Origin: VXNE01 sp965217825
GTDB lineage: Bacteria; Pseudomonadota; Gammaproteobacteria; Pseudomonadales; Azotimanducaceae
Length of the DNA stretch: 64,000 nucleotides
Direction: 5' to 3'
Assembly (NCBI GenBank): GCA_965217825.1
Contig: OZ244571.1
Location: 124,001-188,000, forward strand
Below, piece by piece: positions 9,132-17,916 of the stretch. The notes beneath the pieces are model-generated. The model did no database searches. It was not told the origin of the DNA and saw nothing but the letters and a program-made list of their open reading frames with translations. Each line of letters opens with the position of its first letter. The first letter of the stretch is position 1. Both the position numbers and the translations under genes were made by a program.

Positions 9132-10733
9132 TTAAGAGCTGTCCGCGATCCCGACCGCAGCGCAGGAGACCGGCTCTCCCGCCCGCTCTGAAACATTGAT
9201 ACGAAACTCCACGATCCTCTTATTCCACATAGCTTCCCGCACGCGTCCTCGCGCCCTAACGGCGAGTCCAGTTTCCGTAATCTCGTCGATTTCGATGTCC
9301 GCAAACTCCTCAGTTGACGATCCTTCGATTCCCAAAGCATTAAGAATGGCACGCTTGATCAGCTGCTCCCGAGACATCGCTTCGGACGGAGAATCATCAG
9401 CCGCCGCGGACCCCAGCGCTGCGGCCTCCCCGCGAAGACCGACGTGAAACGTCGGTCGAAAGTCAATCGACCTGTTTTCCAGATCGAGTCTTATCGTACC
9501 CTGACGTTCCTGCCGTAGTTTATGGAACATCTTGAACCCTTCATAGATAGCACTCTCCCACTCCCAGTACTTGCTGTCCTTTACCTCAAGATCTCTCACG
9601 AAGTTCTCCACCAACCTAAGGAGATCGAAACTGATTTCAGAAGGTGTAGCGAAAAAATGACTCGATCCTGACGTCTCGCCAGCCGCTCGCAATTTCGCCT
9701 GCCGATCACCCTCGGCGTGAAAAGCGTTTAGCACTGCCTCCTCAACTATTTTCGCGCGTGCTCCATCCTGTTCTTCGTCGACCTTCGGATCCGACTTGCG
9801 TTTTCGACCGAGAAGACCCCGCAGGACCGGCGACCACCCCAATTTGGCAACGAAGGCCAAGTGCAGAATGTCATGATAACGGTATCCGTCATCGTCTGGC
9901 GCATTGTCTGTCAGCGGATCGCCCAACCGTTTTCCTTGGTAGTACATCTGGAGCCGAGTTTCCGCAAGTGAAACGAAACATATCTCCATTTCACGGGGAA
10001 ACCTCTCGGATTCTGGAAACGCCGCGTCGTAGAGACGCGTCGGTTCGCCTCCGCGAAACCTCCTCGAAACCTTTATCCTGTTCGCCTCCGCAACTTCCTC
10101 CAGCGTCCGCCCGTAGAGCGATGTGATCGCGGCGATGTGCCACGCCATCTCGCCGAGTACGTCTGGCACGGAACGATCCGCGATATTCTTGTTCAGCGAG
10201 AGCTCTATTTCTGGCATCTTGACTCGGAAGAGTTCCGCACATAGCTGGGTCAGGACAGCTAGACATACCTCGACAAGCAACTTTCCTTCCGTGCGGGCTG
10301 TCAGAAACGCTACCTCCTGGTATTCATCCAACTCCATCCCCGACTCGCTTCCCACAATCTCTGCGGCTCGTCGCAAGAACGCCGCCCGCTTTTCCGGATC
10401 TAGGACATCTCCGATTCTCCGCGCACGTTCGTCGTCGTTACTGATCTCCTCTATTAGGTTCGCGATGTCATGAGACAAAATGTTGAGTGGGGGTTTCCCT
10501 TCCGCGGAACAATGACAACGAGCGAACGCGAAGCAATACCACAGTAGGTCCCCTAACTCTTCTATGATCTCCTTGTTCGGCACGTTCCATTTCGTCGCCT
10601 CGTTGCCGATCAGCCGACGCTTAGCCGCGGAGACGACCGATCCTATTTCACCAGCGATCCCGTACAACGCGACATCCAAGTCCTTCGCCTTGTCTGTCTT
10701 TCCGACAAACTCGCTGTAGTCATACTCGTTCAT
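9132..10733 (-). CDS. MazG-like nucleotide pyrophosphohydrolase with MazG_C domain
   Basis: The protein has 533 residues. The N-terminal part (about 15-75) has the all-alpha MazG fold: LYGIAGEIGSVVSAAKRR, then IIEELGDLLWYCFAFARCH with the ExxD metal pair. The first metal motif reads EIGS, not EAGE, so one acidic ligand is missing compared with classical MazG. The middle (about 290-350) has YRYHDILHLAFVAKLGWSP and GLLGRKRKSDPKVDEEQDGA, matching the MazG_C domain as I know it. The tail resembles a DUF with a beta-rich end. It is the last gene of a leftward set with the 2TM and deaminase-like genes. The expected substrate is a (d)NTP or a modified base nucleotide. Confidence 0.75.
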   Translation of the reverse strand: MNEYDYSEFVGKTDKAKDLDVALYGIAGEIGSVVSAAKRRLIGNEATKWNVPNKEIIEELGDLLWYCFAFARCHCSAEGKPPLNILSHDIANLIEEISNDDERARRIGDVLDPEKRAAFLRRAAEIVGSESGMELDEYQEVAFLTARTEGKLLVEVCLAVLTQLCAELFRVKMPEIELSLNKNIADRSVPDVLGEMAWHIAAITSLYGRTLEEVAEANRIKVSRRFRGGEPTRLYDAAFPESERFPREMEICFVSLAETRLQMYYQGKRLGDPLTDNAPDDDGYRYHDILHLAFVAKLGWSPVLRGLLGRKRKSDPKVDEEQDGARAKIVEEAVLNAFHAEGDRQAKLRAAGETSGSSHFFATPSEISFDLLRLVENFVRDLEVKDSKYWEWESAIYEGFKMFHKLRQERQGTIRLDLENRSIDFRPTFHVGLRGEAAALGSAAADDSPSEAMSREQLIKRAILNALGIEGSSTEEFADIEIDEITETGLAVRARGRVREAMWNKRIVEFRINVSERAGEPVSCAAVGIADSS

Positions 10734-10784
10734 ACCTGCCGCTCATCCCCGGCCATGGACCGTATCAGCCGATGTACAGGGCCG

Positions 10785-11150
10785 TCACTCGGACCGACTC
10801 GACTCGTCAAGGACCTTCAATACCGTGCTGTGAAGGCGATCCACCAGTTCGGCCTTGCTGACATTACCTTTGCGATCCTCATTTGACCCGGCCTTCAGTT
10901 CCTGGACTAGACTAGACATAGCTTTTTCGACAATACGTTCGTTGAGCTGTGCCCGCATCCGTCGAGGGCTCGAGCGAAGCGCCAACAGCACGACCGCCAT
11001 GGCGCTCCACACAACCGAGAGTGTAGCGGCAATGAGTGACGCCCAATGATCTCCGCAGAAAGCAAGATACAAGCCGGAAAAACTGGCCGCCACTGATACC
11101 GCCATCAAGCAAACGCACCACCAAATGTTCGGCACGTGTTCCTCCAACAT
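10785..11150 (-). CDS. Small two-helix membrane protein
   Basis: The protein has 121 residues and an ATG start 8 bp after the stop of the deaminase-like gene, so the two are probably co-transcribed. Two hydrophobic segments are visible (about 9-31 and 36-58), followed by a basic RSSPRRMR stretch and a charged soluble tail of about 60 residues (KAELVDRLHSTVLKVLDES) that could form a helix. The basic loop places the tail in the cytoplasm. I recognise no family. Between a membrane-anchored nucleotide-binding protein and a MazG protein, it may be an anchor or an effector; a pore-forming role is speculative. Confidence 0.7.
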   Translation of the reverse strand: MLEEHVPNIWWCVCLMAVSVAASFSGLYLAFCGDHWASLIAATLSVVWSAMAVVLLALRSSPRRMRAQLNERIVEKAMSSLVQELKAGSNEDRKGNVSKAELVDRLHSTVLKVLDESSRSE

Positions 11151-11158
11151 GTCCGCTA

Positions 11159-11833
11159 TTATGAAAAAAAGGCCAGTTTGACGAGAATGCCTATCAGCGT
11201 CGTTACGGCAATCGCGGCAACAACGCGAAAGATGGCCAACTCCCTCGTGACGCTATCAAGTCGCCGCTGGAGTTTCTGTTCCACCTCGTCAACCGAACTT
11301 GCGAGGCTCGCTAGCGAATACAACTTACCGCCTATCCCGCTGATCAACTCACTTTGAATCTGCCATGGCCCTGGAGCACGCGGTTCCGGCACGGGGTCGC
11401 TGATGTTGGCGTACCAGATCAGGAATATAGGCTGTCCCTGCCTGAGGTGCACGGCCACAGGCCCGGCATTGAAGACAGCAAAGGTCAGGTGGCCCTTGAA
11501 GCCGGGATCCACATGAAACCCAGATACGTTGACCAGCCCACGGTATTTCGTCCGTGCCCGAATTGAAATGAACGCAATCTCGTCGAGGCCAACTTCGACC
11601 ACCTCCTTGGTCAGTATGAACGCGAACTGTCCCGGTGGAATAGTGAATGCTTCCTCTGTCTTTAGGCGCACAATCGACTTCGTCCCAGGATCGGTGGCCT
11701 CAGCCGTCGGTGAGACGTATATGTCGTCGCCTATGGATAGTTGGTAGGAGGCGCCATCGATCCGCTCGGGGCAGAAGTCCTTTTTGTGGCGTTCCGACAG
11801 CTTGCACTCCAGCTTACCCGGTCCCCAGAACAT
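11159..11833 (-). CDS. dCTP deaminase/dUTPase-fold protein with C-terminal membrane anchor; catalytic Glu missing
   Basis: The protein has 224 residues. The start is supported by GAGG 8 nt before the ATG. Residues 1-165 show the DCD/dUTPase jelly-roll: DGASYQLSIGDDIYV, IPPGQFAFILTKEVVE, ISIRARTKYRGLVNVSG and HVDPGFKGHLTFAVFNAG. Where active dCTP deaminases have LEFYN with the catalytic Glu, this protein has FAVFN (Ala), and the RSS nucleotide motif is RAR. Deamination is therefore unlikely. A coiled-coil stretch (about 178-200) leads to a C-terminal transmembrane helix (about 201-222). It heads the operon with the 2TM and MazG_C genes. A membrane-bound nucleotide sensor is the likeliest role (inference). 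Confidence 0.8.
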   Translation of the reverse strand: MFWGPGKLECKLSERHKKDFCPERIDGASYQLSIGDDIYVSPTAEATDPGTKSIVRLKTEEAFTIPPGQFAFILTKEVVEVGLDEIAFISIRARTKYRGLVNVSGFHVDPGFKGHLTFAVFNAGPVAVHLRQGQPIFLIWYANISDPVPEPRAPGPWQIQSELISGIGGKLYSLASLASSVDEVEQKLQRRLDSVTRELAIFRVVAAIAVTTLIGILVKLAFFS

Positions 11834-11995
11834 AAGTGATGCCTCTTCATGTCGGCGCTAGCTGAGCGGCAGCTCGAAGTTTGCCACCAAGGACAGTTCG
11901 TCGTCCAAAAAGTTCCGGCGACTTCTCAACCTCATCCCGCCGCCCGATCACGGTCCGGTCGATCCTCGCGCTGAGCCACGGCACTTCTAGTGCTC
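11834..11995. other. Likely promoter region of the leftward operon
   Basis: No gene is visible. This gap separates the start of the deaminase-like operon from a resolvase remnant and probably holds the operon promoter. Confidence 0.3.
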
Positions 11996-12256
11996 TCAAC
12001 CCTCAAGAGACCGCCTACCGTGCTCTCGAAGCCTGCCTTTCGGATCCACATATCGATAAAGTATCATCCGCCCGATCCCAAGCTCCCAGCACAGGTCCGC
12101 CACCGAGGTGTCGCCGCTCGCCATCTCCGCCTGCGCGAGCCGTACCTGCGCCTTCGAGAGCGCGAACTTGCGATCGCCTTTTCGGCCCCGAGCCCTCGCT
12201 GCCTTCAATCCCATCACCGTGCGCTCGCGGATGAACTCGGCCAGCGCCGCGAAGAT
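11996..12256 (-). pseudogene. Serine recombinase (resolvase/invertase) C-terminal remnant
   Basis: The last 86 codons of a longer open frame read IFAALAEFIRERTVMGLKAA, RARGRKGDRK and then SVADLCWELGIGRMILYRYV. This is the E-helix end and helix-turn-helix of Tn3/Hin-type resolvases. The catalytic serine domain is absent: upstream sequence in the same frame is not resolvase-like. It is a truncated remnant of a past mobile element. Confidence 0.75.
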
Positions 12257-12869
12257 CCCGTGGTGTCGATCTGTGGCACTGCCCAGCCAGAACCCGCAGC
12301 CCAACGCCCGGCCGGGCTGTCGTGCTCCGTACCGAGCCTTTGCAAGCCGAGTCTCGGCCCTGCGGGCTTCCATCCCTATCGCAGGCGCGATCACCGGCTT
12401 CGCGCGCCGCGTCCTCGGGCCAACCGGCCACTCGCAACGGGCACCACCGAAGCCGATGGCCATCCTACCGTTGTGCCCCTCCAATCTCACCGCCCCAACG
12501 TCGTTAGGCGCGTCAACTGCTTCGCCGACATTGGCCTCCACGTTGCACCGTCTCCCGGTTTGCCGCGCCGCCGTCGACCAGGCCGCGGCCGTGGGCCTCT
12601 GCGCCCTCGAGCGCGGATCCGGCGCCGTGGCTAGATCGCCCAACCTGCACCAAGCGATCCTCGAACAGGCAGGCGCCCGGCGGCGACGCCGATGCGCCAT
12701 CCGCCCCGTACCGGCCGCCCCTTCGAGATCCACGCTCCAGCTGCTCGGCCACACTACCGCTATTCCGGGGCGCTGCTCAGACTCAAGTCGGAAGTACGGG
12801 GGCCTTACGGCGAAGACCGCCCCGGCCAGCTACAATCAGCCATCATCGCAAACAGTCGAGGTACTTGCC
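12257..12869. other. Region without a supported gene
   Basis: Long open frames exist on both strands because of the GC content, but their translations are low-complexity and match no family I know. Confidence 0.4.
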
Positions 12870-13442
12870 GTGGAGACACTCCTTTTGATTGCTGCGGTAA
12901 TAGGCATGATTTCCGGATCACTTGCCATAGTGACCGCCATCTACGCCGGGGCCAAACGGCTAGTGGCGCATTTCAGGAAAGATGACGGTTCCCTGTCGCC
13001 TCCCATGACCATGGTGAATTGGATAGCTATCGGGTTAGAAACGACTATCATCGTTCCTGTCGTGATCGAAACGGTGATAGAGAAAGTCGTTCCCGTGTTC
13101 GTGCCACCTCAATCACCAAGACCGACCATACCCGAATGGTTGACTAGGCCGAAGCAACCTCCTGAAGTGCGTCCGGATGCTAGACCTGACAAGAGTCGCC
13201 CTTCGTTTACTAGACCGGGCAGCCGTCCGTCTGCGCCCGAATACACCCATCGCCGGCCCGAGATCACCACGCGAAGGGCAGAAGCAGATGTCGACTACGC
13301 GACAAGACTGGGCGGCAGAGGCGGCGTTGGTTCCCCGCCAAGGAGCGGATCACCCCCCGATGGAAGCGGCCCTGGTAGCGTCGATCGGGGTTTTCAAGGC
13401 GGTACCAATCCTGATGGTTCTCCCGGCGACCACCGGCGATAA
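12870..13442 (+). CDS. Hypothetical membrane protein with proline-rich tail
   Basis: The GTG start at 12870 is chosen because GAGG lies 8 nt upstream and the frame becomes membrane-like from here (190 residues). One N-terminal hydrophobic helix (ETLLLIAAVIGMISGSLAIV) and a second segment (about 48-75, rich in V, I and P) are followed by a disordered basic proline/arginine tail. No family is recognised. It may belong to the island or be an ORFan. The frame continues upstream without a stop, but that part looks non-coding. Confidence 0.5.
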   Translation: METLLLIAAVIGMISGSLAIVTAIYAGAKRLVAHFRKDDGSLSPPMTMVNWIAIGLETTIIVPVVIETVIEKVVPVFVPPQSPRPTIPEWLTRPKQPPEVRPDARPDKSRPSFTRPGSRPSAPEYTHRRPEITTRRAEADVDYATRLGGRGGVGSPPRSGSPPDGSGPGSVDRGFQGGTNPDGSPGDHRR

Positions 13443-13550
13443 ATCGCAGGATTTCCCCTTTTGAAGCGTATCTAGCGGACTGGACGGACCCTCGGCTTTG
13501 CTGACGTACTCCCCCCTCAGAGGATGGACAACGTTTTTGGGAGTGGGTAG

Positions 13551-14789
13551 TTGACCCCGCTCGCGGTCTCGGTGCAGACCGTCCGGAGGTTCATCCTCGG
13601 CTGCCAAGGACTCTGGCCCGGACGGAGGTCGGCCGGCCGTCCCGGTGCCCGTAGGGCTCTGCACCAGTCAGGCCTAGTCCAAATCGACCCGTTGAATGTG
13701 GTCGGCCGGAGCCACGATCTCGCGCTGCACGCCCGTGTGTGGGACTATCGCCCTGAGCATCTCGACCACCTACTATACGCGAGCCGCGAGTTCTTCGACT
13801 ACGGCGGGACGCTGTACGTGCTGCCCATGGGCGAGCTCCCGTATTGGCGGGTCCATATGGCGCGTCGTGCGGCCGAGGAGAAGTCGCGGGCGTTCGCGGC
13901 AGAGCATAAGCAGCTTCTGGAGGCGCTCCGGGAGGACGTCTCGTCACGAGGGCCGGTAGCGAACCGGGACTATGCCGGGCGGGGGCGTCGGGGGACGTTC
14001 CGCTCGGACAAGGATACGGCCCGCGCCCTCCGACATCTCTGGTTGACCGGTGAGCTGATGACATACGGGCGCCAGGGATTCGAGCGGCTCTACGCCTTGC
14101 GCCGTGACGTCGCACCGGTCGAGGTGCAGCACGCGGCGACGGCAGACGAGGCCGACGACTTCTTCGCCCGCAAAGCGCTCGCGCTGCTGGGCCTAGCAAC
14201 AGCCCGCGACTGGGCTCATCGGTTCCGGCACCTCGCCCGCCGCCGCTCGGATCCTGACGGGGAGCGTCGCAGACTGGACGAGCTCCTGACGTCAGGCGCG
14301 GCGGTACGAACGCAGATCGGTGATGGGCCCGCGCACTACCTGCTTAGGGAGCGGGCCAAGCAGCTGGAAGCCGTGCAGAGTGGATCGGTACCTCGAGCCT
14401 GGCGCACCCCACGGGCGGACACGCTGACCGAGGCCACGTTCCTGCCGCCGCTAGAGTTCGTCACGGCGCGCGGCCGGGCCGCGAAATGGTTCGAGTTCGA
14501 CTACGTCTGGGAGGTGTACAAGCCCGCCGCCAAACGGCGATGGGGCTACTACGTGATGCCCATCTTGCATGGCGATCGGCTCGTCGGGCGGGCGGACCTG
14601 CGGATTGATCGGGCTGCCCGCACGCTGATTGTCCCTCACTTGTGGCTGGAGCGCTCCGCTAGCGCGCGAGACGCTGATCTCGTGCGAGCGATCGGCCTCG
14701 GGTTGCGCCGGTTGGCGGAATGGGCTGGTGGAGACTACGTACATATCGACGCCACATCTCCCGCCCGGCTCCGGGTGCCACTCGCCTGA
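13551..14789 (+). CDS. Winged-helix YcaQ/AlkZ-like DNA glycosylase family protein
   Basis: The protein has up to 412 residues from the TTG at 13551; the exact start is uncertain. It shows the HTH_42 fold: ALHQSGLVQIDPLNVVGRSHDLAL with the catalytic-type QxD motif (Gln44, Asp46), then ARVWDYRPEHLDHLLY, FFDYGGTLYVLP and the C-terminal WEVYKPAAKRRWGYYVMPIL and GRADLRIDR. In E. coli YcaQ this family unhooks interstrand crosslinks and removes bulky alkyl-purines. Length and QxD type are like YcaQ rather than the QxQ antibiotic self-resistance AlkZ. It is monocistronic within the island. Confidence 0.85.
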   Translation: MTPLAVSVQTVRRFILGCQGLWPGRRSAGRPGARRALHQSGLVQIDPLNVVGRSHDLALHARVWDYRPEHLDHLLYASREFFDYGGTLYVLPMGELPYWRVHMARRAAEEKSRAFAAEHKQLLEALREDVSSRGPVANRDYAGRGRRGTFRSDKDTARALRHLWLTGELMTYGRQGFERLYALRRDVAPVEVQHAATADEADDFFARKALALLGLATARDWAHRFRHLARRRSDPDGERRRLDELLTSGAAVRTQIGDGPAHYLLRERAKQLEAVQSGSVPRAWRTPRADTLTEATFLPPLEFVTARGRAAKWFEFDYVWEVYKPAAKRRWGYYVMPILHGDRLVGRADLRIDRAARTLIVPHLWLERSASARDADLVRAIGLGLRRLAEWAGGDYVHIDATSPARLRVPLA

Positions 14790-15027
14790 TCGATCTTCGA
14801 TCAACCCCGAGTTAGGAGGGTAGTAAGCACGATTTGCGCGAGTGGCCGAGCTGTGTAGTATCTGTGTCAAGGGAGTGATGTCTCTTCAACGGGTACCTGT
14901 ATAGGGTTGTTTCGCTCACGTTTGTCGTCTCGTCAGGATTTCCTTCGGCGTCGCGACTGCTATTCCAAGCTGACGGGGACGTCCCGGACATACACTCTGT
15001 CCGGCTCACATGATCGTAGGATAATGC
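14790..15027. other. Intergenic, small inverted repeat
   Basis: TGATCGA-TCT-TCGATCA lies directly after the YcaQ-like stop (about 14788-14804) and could form a weak terminator stem without a T-run. Nothing else is recognised. Confidence 0.35.
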
Positions 15028-15473
15028 TCACACCACTGCGCCTCTCACAAAGAAACCGGCGTTCGCCATTTCGAGTTGAAATCCGGCAAGGCCCACGAAG
15101 GCAAGACCGAACTGAGACTCCACATCGTCCAGGATTGGATCAAGTTCGATCTCGGGCAGCTCCCAAGGATCGACGGGCCAACCGATGACGATGTCGTCGG
15201 TGAAGGCGACCAGGGCTCGGAGTCCTTCTCGTCGTCCTCCCCCGTCGACTTATCGGACGCCGGGCCATCAAGCCATCGCCCGCTTCGCCGGAGCGCCTCG
15301 TGAAGTCTTGCCAGAAGGTCGAGGTTCTCGGATCGGGAACGACGTTCCCGGATCAAGTCGCCATAGCCCAACACGTCGACGAAGGCGATCACGGAGAGTC
15401 GTAGCCTAGCCGACGTGCTCTTGTACGGATTTGTTGACAACCGTACGGGGCGCGACTGCGACGCCCGCGACAT
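15028..15473 (-). pseudogene. Class III cyclase-like protein, frameshifted and truncated
   Basis: One frame reads RLRLSVIAFVDVLGYGDLI with LLARLHEALR, the start of a nucleotidyl-cyclase-like fold (V-x-F-x-D-x-x-G). Near 15225 the coding signal moves to another frame reading GLRALVAFTDDIVIGWPVDP, then GLAGFQLEMANAGFFVRGAV and a stop at 15028. This is the central D-D-I and NGFF-xRG part of the same fold. The end is missing. It is a broken gene whose family includes orphan cyclase-like proteins of accessory islands. The assignment rests on motifs only. Confidence 0.55.
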
Positions 15474-15657
15474 TACAGCCTGCCAGCTCGCTTCCCAAGT
15501 CCCCCACCCATGGCCAGAGGAGATGCCAAGTCGCTCTCGATGAGGCCAAGACCCCGAACAAAAGAAGATGCAAACATGAAAAGACCCTCTCATGGTGGTG
15601 CTATGAGCCCCCCAAGGCGATGATTGACACTCCTGCCAAGCGACACCTGTCTAACCC

Positions 15658-17022
15658 ATGGACGACCGGCCGGACAGCCAGAAGGAGTTGGCGAACGACC
15701 CGTGGCGGTCCCGCCGCGAAACGTTGGCCCGGAACTGCTGCGACATCCTGCTGACGCCGACCCCAACGAACCCGCCGGCCGACCTGGACATCGCCCAGAA
15801 CTCGTCGAAGGACGTCCTCCGCACGAACCTGGACACCCTCTCCAACAACCGCGTCATGCGCCTGCTGCGGACCTCGCGGGCCGTCGTCGACGAACTCGAC
15901 GACCACTCCTCGCAGGCTTTCATGGATGCATCATGGGCATTCACCCAGCAGGTCGTGCTGTCTTGTGCGACCGAGGACGACACGTGGCGGACGGAGCCAT
16001 GGTGCCAGCCGCACACGGTGCTCGTTGGCGAGGCTCCCGTTGTCGTCCTCGACACCAAGGATTGGATCGAACTGTCCAAACCAGAATATGCGAGCCACTA
16101 CGAAGCACTTCGGACGTTCGCCGCAAGAGGCGTCAGGTTCCCCGTGTCCGAGACGGCGCTCGAAGAACTGCTAGGCGGCGCCAGCCCGGACCAGCGCCGG
16201 ACCATCGTTCGGGTCATCGAGGGGTTGGGGTGCTCCTTCGTCGTGAACCTCAAGGACCTCTGGCGGCGCGAGATCGAGTGCGCCCTCGACAGGCATGTGG
16301 GTCCGGACCGCATGTCCGCCCGCCCCCTGCCACCTGTCCCTTTCGTCACCGACGTTTTCGGCGCTTGGGGCATGCCGACCCCCAAGCTCAGAGTCCTGCG
16401 GCACGACAAGGACGTCACGCAAGCCTTCCTTCGGGATAATCCTGACAGGGCCGATGCCCTGCGGGAGGCGGAGGCGAGGATGCCCGGGAAGCTGGCGAAG
16501 ATGCTCCTGAGCGATACGCCGAGGACCTCCAGGTGGCGCTCCCTGATCGCAGAGCGCCTGCTTCCCCACTACGCGAAGGCTACCGAGACCTTCGGCAACC
16601 TGTCTGCGAACGTGCGAAGTCGGTTCCTGAGACGTCTGGCGGCCATCCTCGCCTTGAACGGCCTCTACGATTCCGATGCTCTTGCAGTCGCGTGTATGGC
16701 TCGCGGCAAGTCCGTGGACATTCTCCGGGAAGGCCTGGATGCGTTCGGCTACAACATCATGGCCGTCGTACCCTCCTTCGATGCATTCGTGATGCTCACC
16801 ATGGAACTCATCGCGAAGTCAGTGACGGAACGACGCCCGATCCTCGTCAACGACCTGCAGGACGCGCGGCACTTGGCGATGACCGTGCCTTACGCAGACT
16901 TCGTGATGACGGACCGCGATATGGCGACGCGTTGGCGGGATTCCGGATTGGCCGACAAGGCGCGCGCCACGGTCCGGCACGACTTGGGGCAACTCATGAA
17001 AGATCTTGAACACCTTGCTTGA
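15658..17022 (+). CDS. Hypothetical protein with PIN-like nuclease features
   Basis: The protein has 454 residues. After about 125 N-terminal residues comes VVVLDTKDWIELSK (Asp132, Asp135), which resembles the first acidic strand of PIN domains, and SETALEELLGG follows with a conserved Glu. The C-terminus has NDLQDARHLAMTVPYADFVM and TDRDMA (about 398-421), matching the ND...DA..H....PY.D...TD ending of large PIN-like proteins in defence contexts. An RNase activity needing Mg is inferred. The middle, about 250 residues, is helical and unassigned. The next short frame (dndC-like remnant) opens with TTG overlapping this stop. Confidence 0.65.
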   Translation: MDDRPDSQKELANDPWRSRRETLARNCCDILLTPTPTNPPADLDIAQNSSKDVLRTNLDTLSNNRVMRLLRTSRAVVDELDDHSSQAFMDASWAFTQQVVLSCATEDDTWRTEPWCQPHTVLVGEAPVVVLDTKDWIELSKPEYASHYEALRTFAARGVRFPVSETALEELLGGASPDQRRTIVRVIEGLGCSFVVNLKDLWRREIECALDRHVGPDRMSARPLPPVPFVTDVFGAWGMPTPKLRVLRHDKDVTQAFLRDNPDRADALREAEARMPGKLAKMLLSDTPRTSRWRSLIAERLLPHYAKATETFGNLSANVRSRFLRRLAAILALNGLYDSDALAVACMARGKSVDILREGLDAFGYNIMAVVPSFDAFVMLTMELIAKSVTERRPILVNDLQDARHLAMTVPYADFVMTDRDMATRWRDSGLADKARATVRHDLGQLMKDLEHLA

Positions 17023-17195
17023 CGTCTGGTACGCCGCGTCAGGTAGGTGCGGGCCTGCACTCCAACCGCTTCGGGCCAGCGGCCCATCGGCGCTCCCGTC
17101 TCGTCGACCGGCCGTGGGTGATCGGCTTCAGCGGCGGCAAGCACTCCACCGCAGTGCTACAGCACCGACGCACTCCGCCAATATTCATCCCATGA
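17019..17195 (+). pseudogene. DndC/PAPS-reductase-like N-terminal fragment
   Basis: A short frame opening with TTG at 17019 encodes RPWVIGFSGGKHSTAVLQ and stops at 17195. SGGKDSTAVL is the PP-loop of DndC-type sulfurtransferases of the DNA phosphorothioation system; here Asp is replaced by His. Nothing downstream continues the domain, so this is a remnant of a lost Dnd-like locus or a chance start of an eroded gene. Confidence 0.6.
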
Positions 17196-17916
17196 CGTCG
17201 CTCCACGTCCTACGCCTTGTGGTGGGTCAAATGTGGGGTCGCCCCTGTTTCTAACATAAAATAGATTTATGAAACAAAGCCTTACAGAACTTCAGGCCTC
17301 CTACCTCTTCCGCCATTCCCTCACGACTCAAGCCCTTTCACCAGCACTCCGCAAGCCTCTCGAAGTCATCGAATACGGTCAGCTATGCCCCTTCCTCCGC
17401 CACTTCTGAACTTTCATGCGCCGTCCCGAGACGCTGCGACATCCCTCCACTTTGTGGGGCTCACTGTGGGGACGCCGCACGGTTTCGAGCCCTGGGCGGA
17501 CTTTCTCGCCGACACGGGCACGGCGAGCAACGACTACGCACGGCTGTCACCCCGCTCGGGTCGATCGCCAAGCCATACTTGCGCCGTACTGCGAGCGAAT
17601 CGACCAAAGATGCTGCACAGTCATCCAGCCGCAACCTTCAGGGGCGTGGGAAAGACTGTGGGAATAAATCCCAAAAAAACACACAAATCTCTTATAAATC
17701 ATATATATAAATAGCACTCTGGTTTACCACCCTGGGCACCACCGTCGGATAGCCACGGACAGCCCACGCGGAACGCGTCGGGATCAAGGGATTCCAATTC
17801 CTCGCCCGCATCCTGACAAAATGCAGACGACATTTGGCCCCCAAGCGACTTGGTGAGATGTGCGGGCTCTGCCATTCCCAACCGCTGGATGTCGGGTGTG
17901 TCCGTTCTTGCGATCG
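17196..17916. other. Gene-poor, partly AT-rich region
   Basis: About 720 bp without a supported gene. A 46-codon frame at 17270 is too short to judge. The stretch around 17660-17715 is unusually AT-rich for this window and marks the border between the island and the core genes. Confidence 0.5.

Noticed and set aside
12108..12869. Long open frame upstream of the membrane protein
   Set aside because: Low-complexity translation. The coding signal and ribosome site begin only at 12870.
17270..17410. 46-codon frame starting MKQSLTELQASYLF
   Set aside because: Too short and in a decayed gap; no ribosome site or family support.
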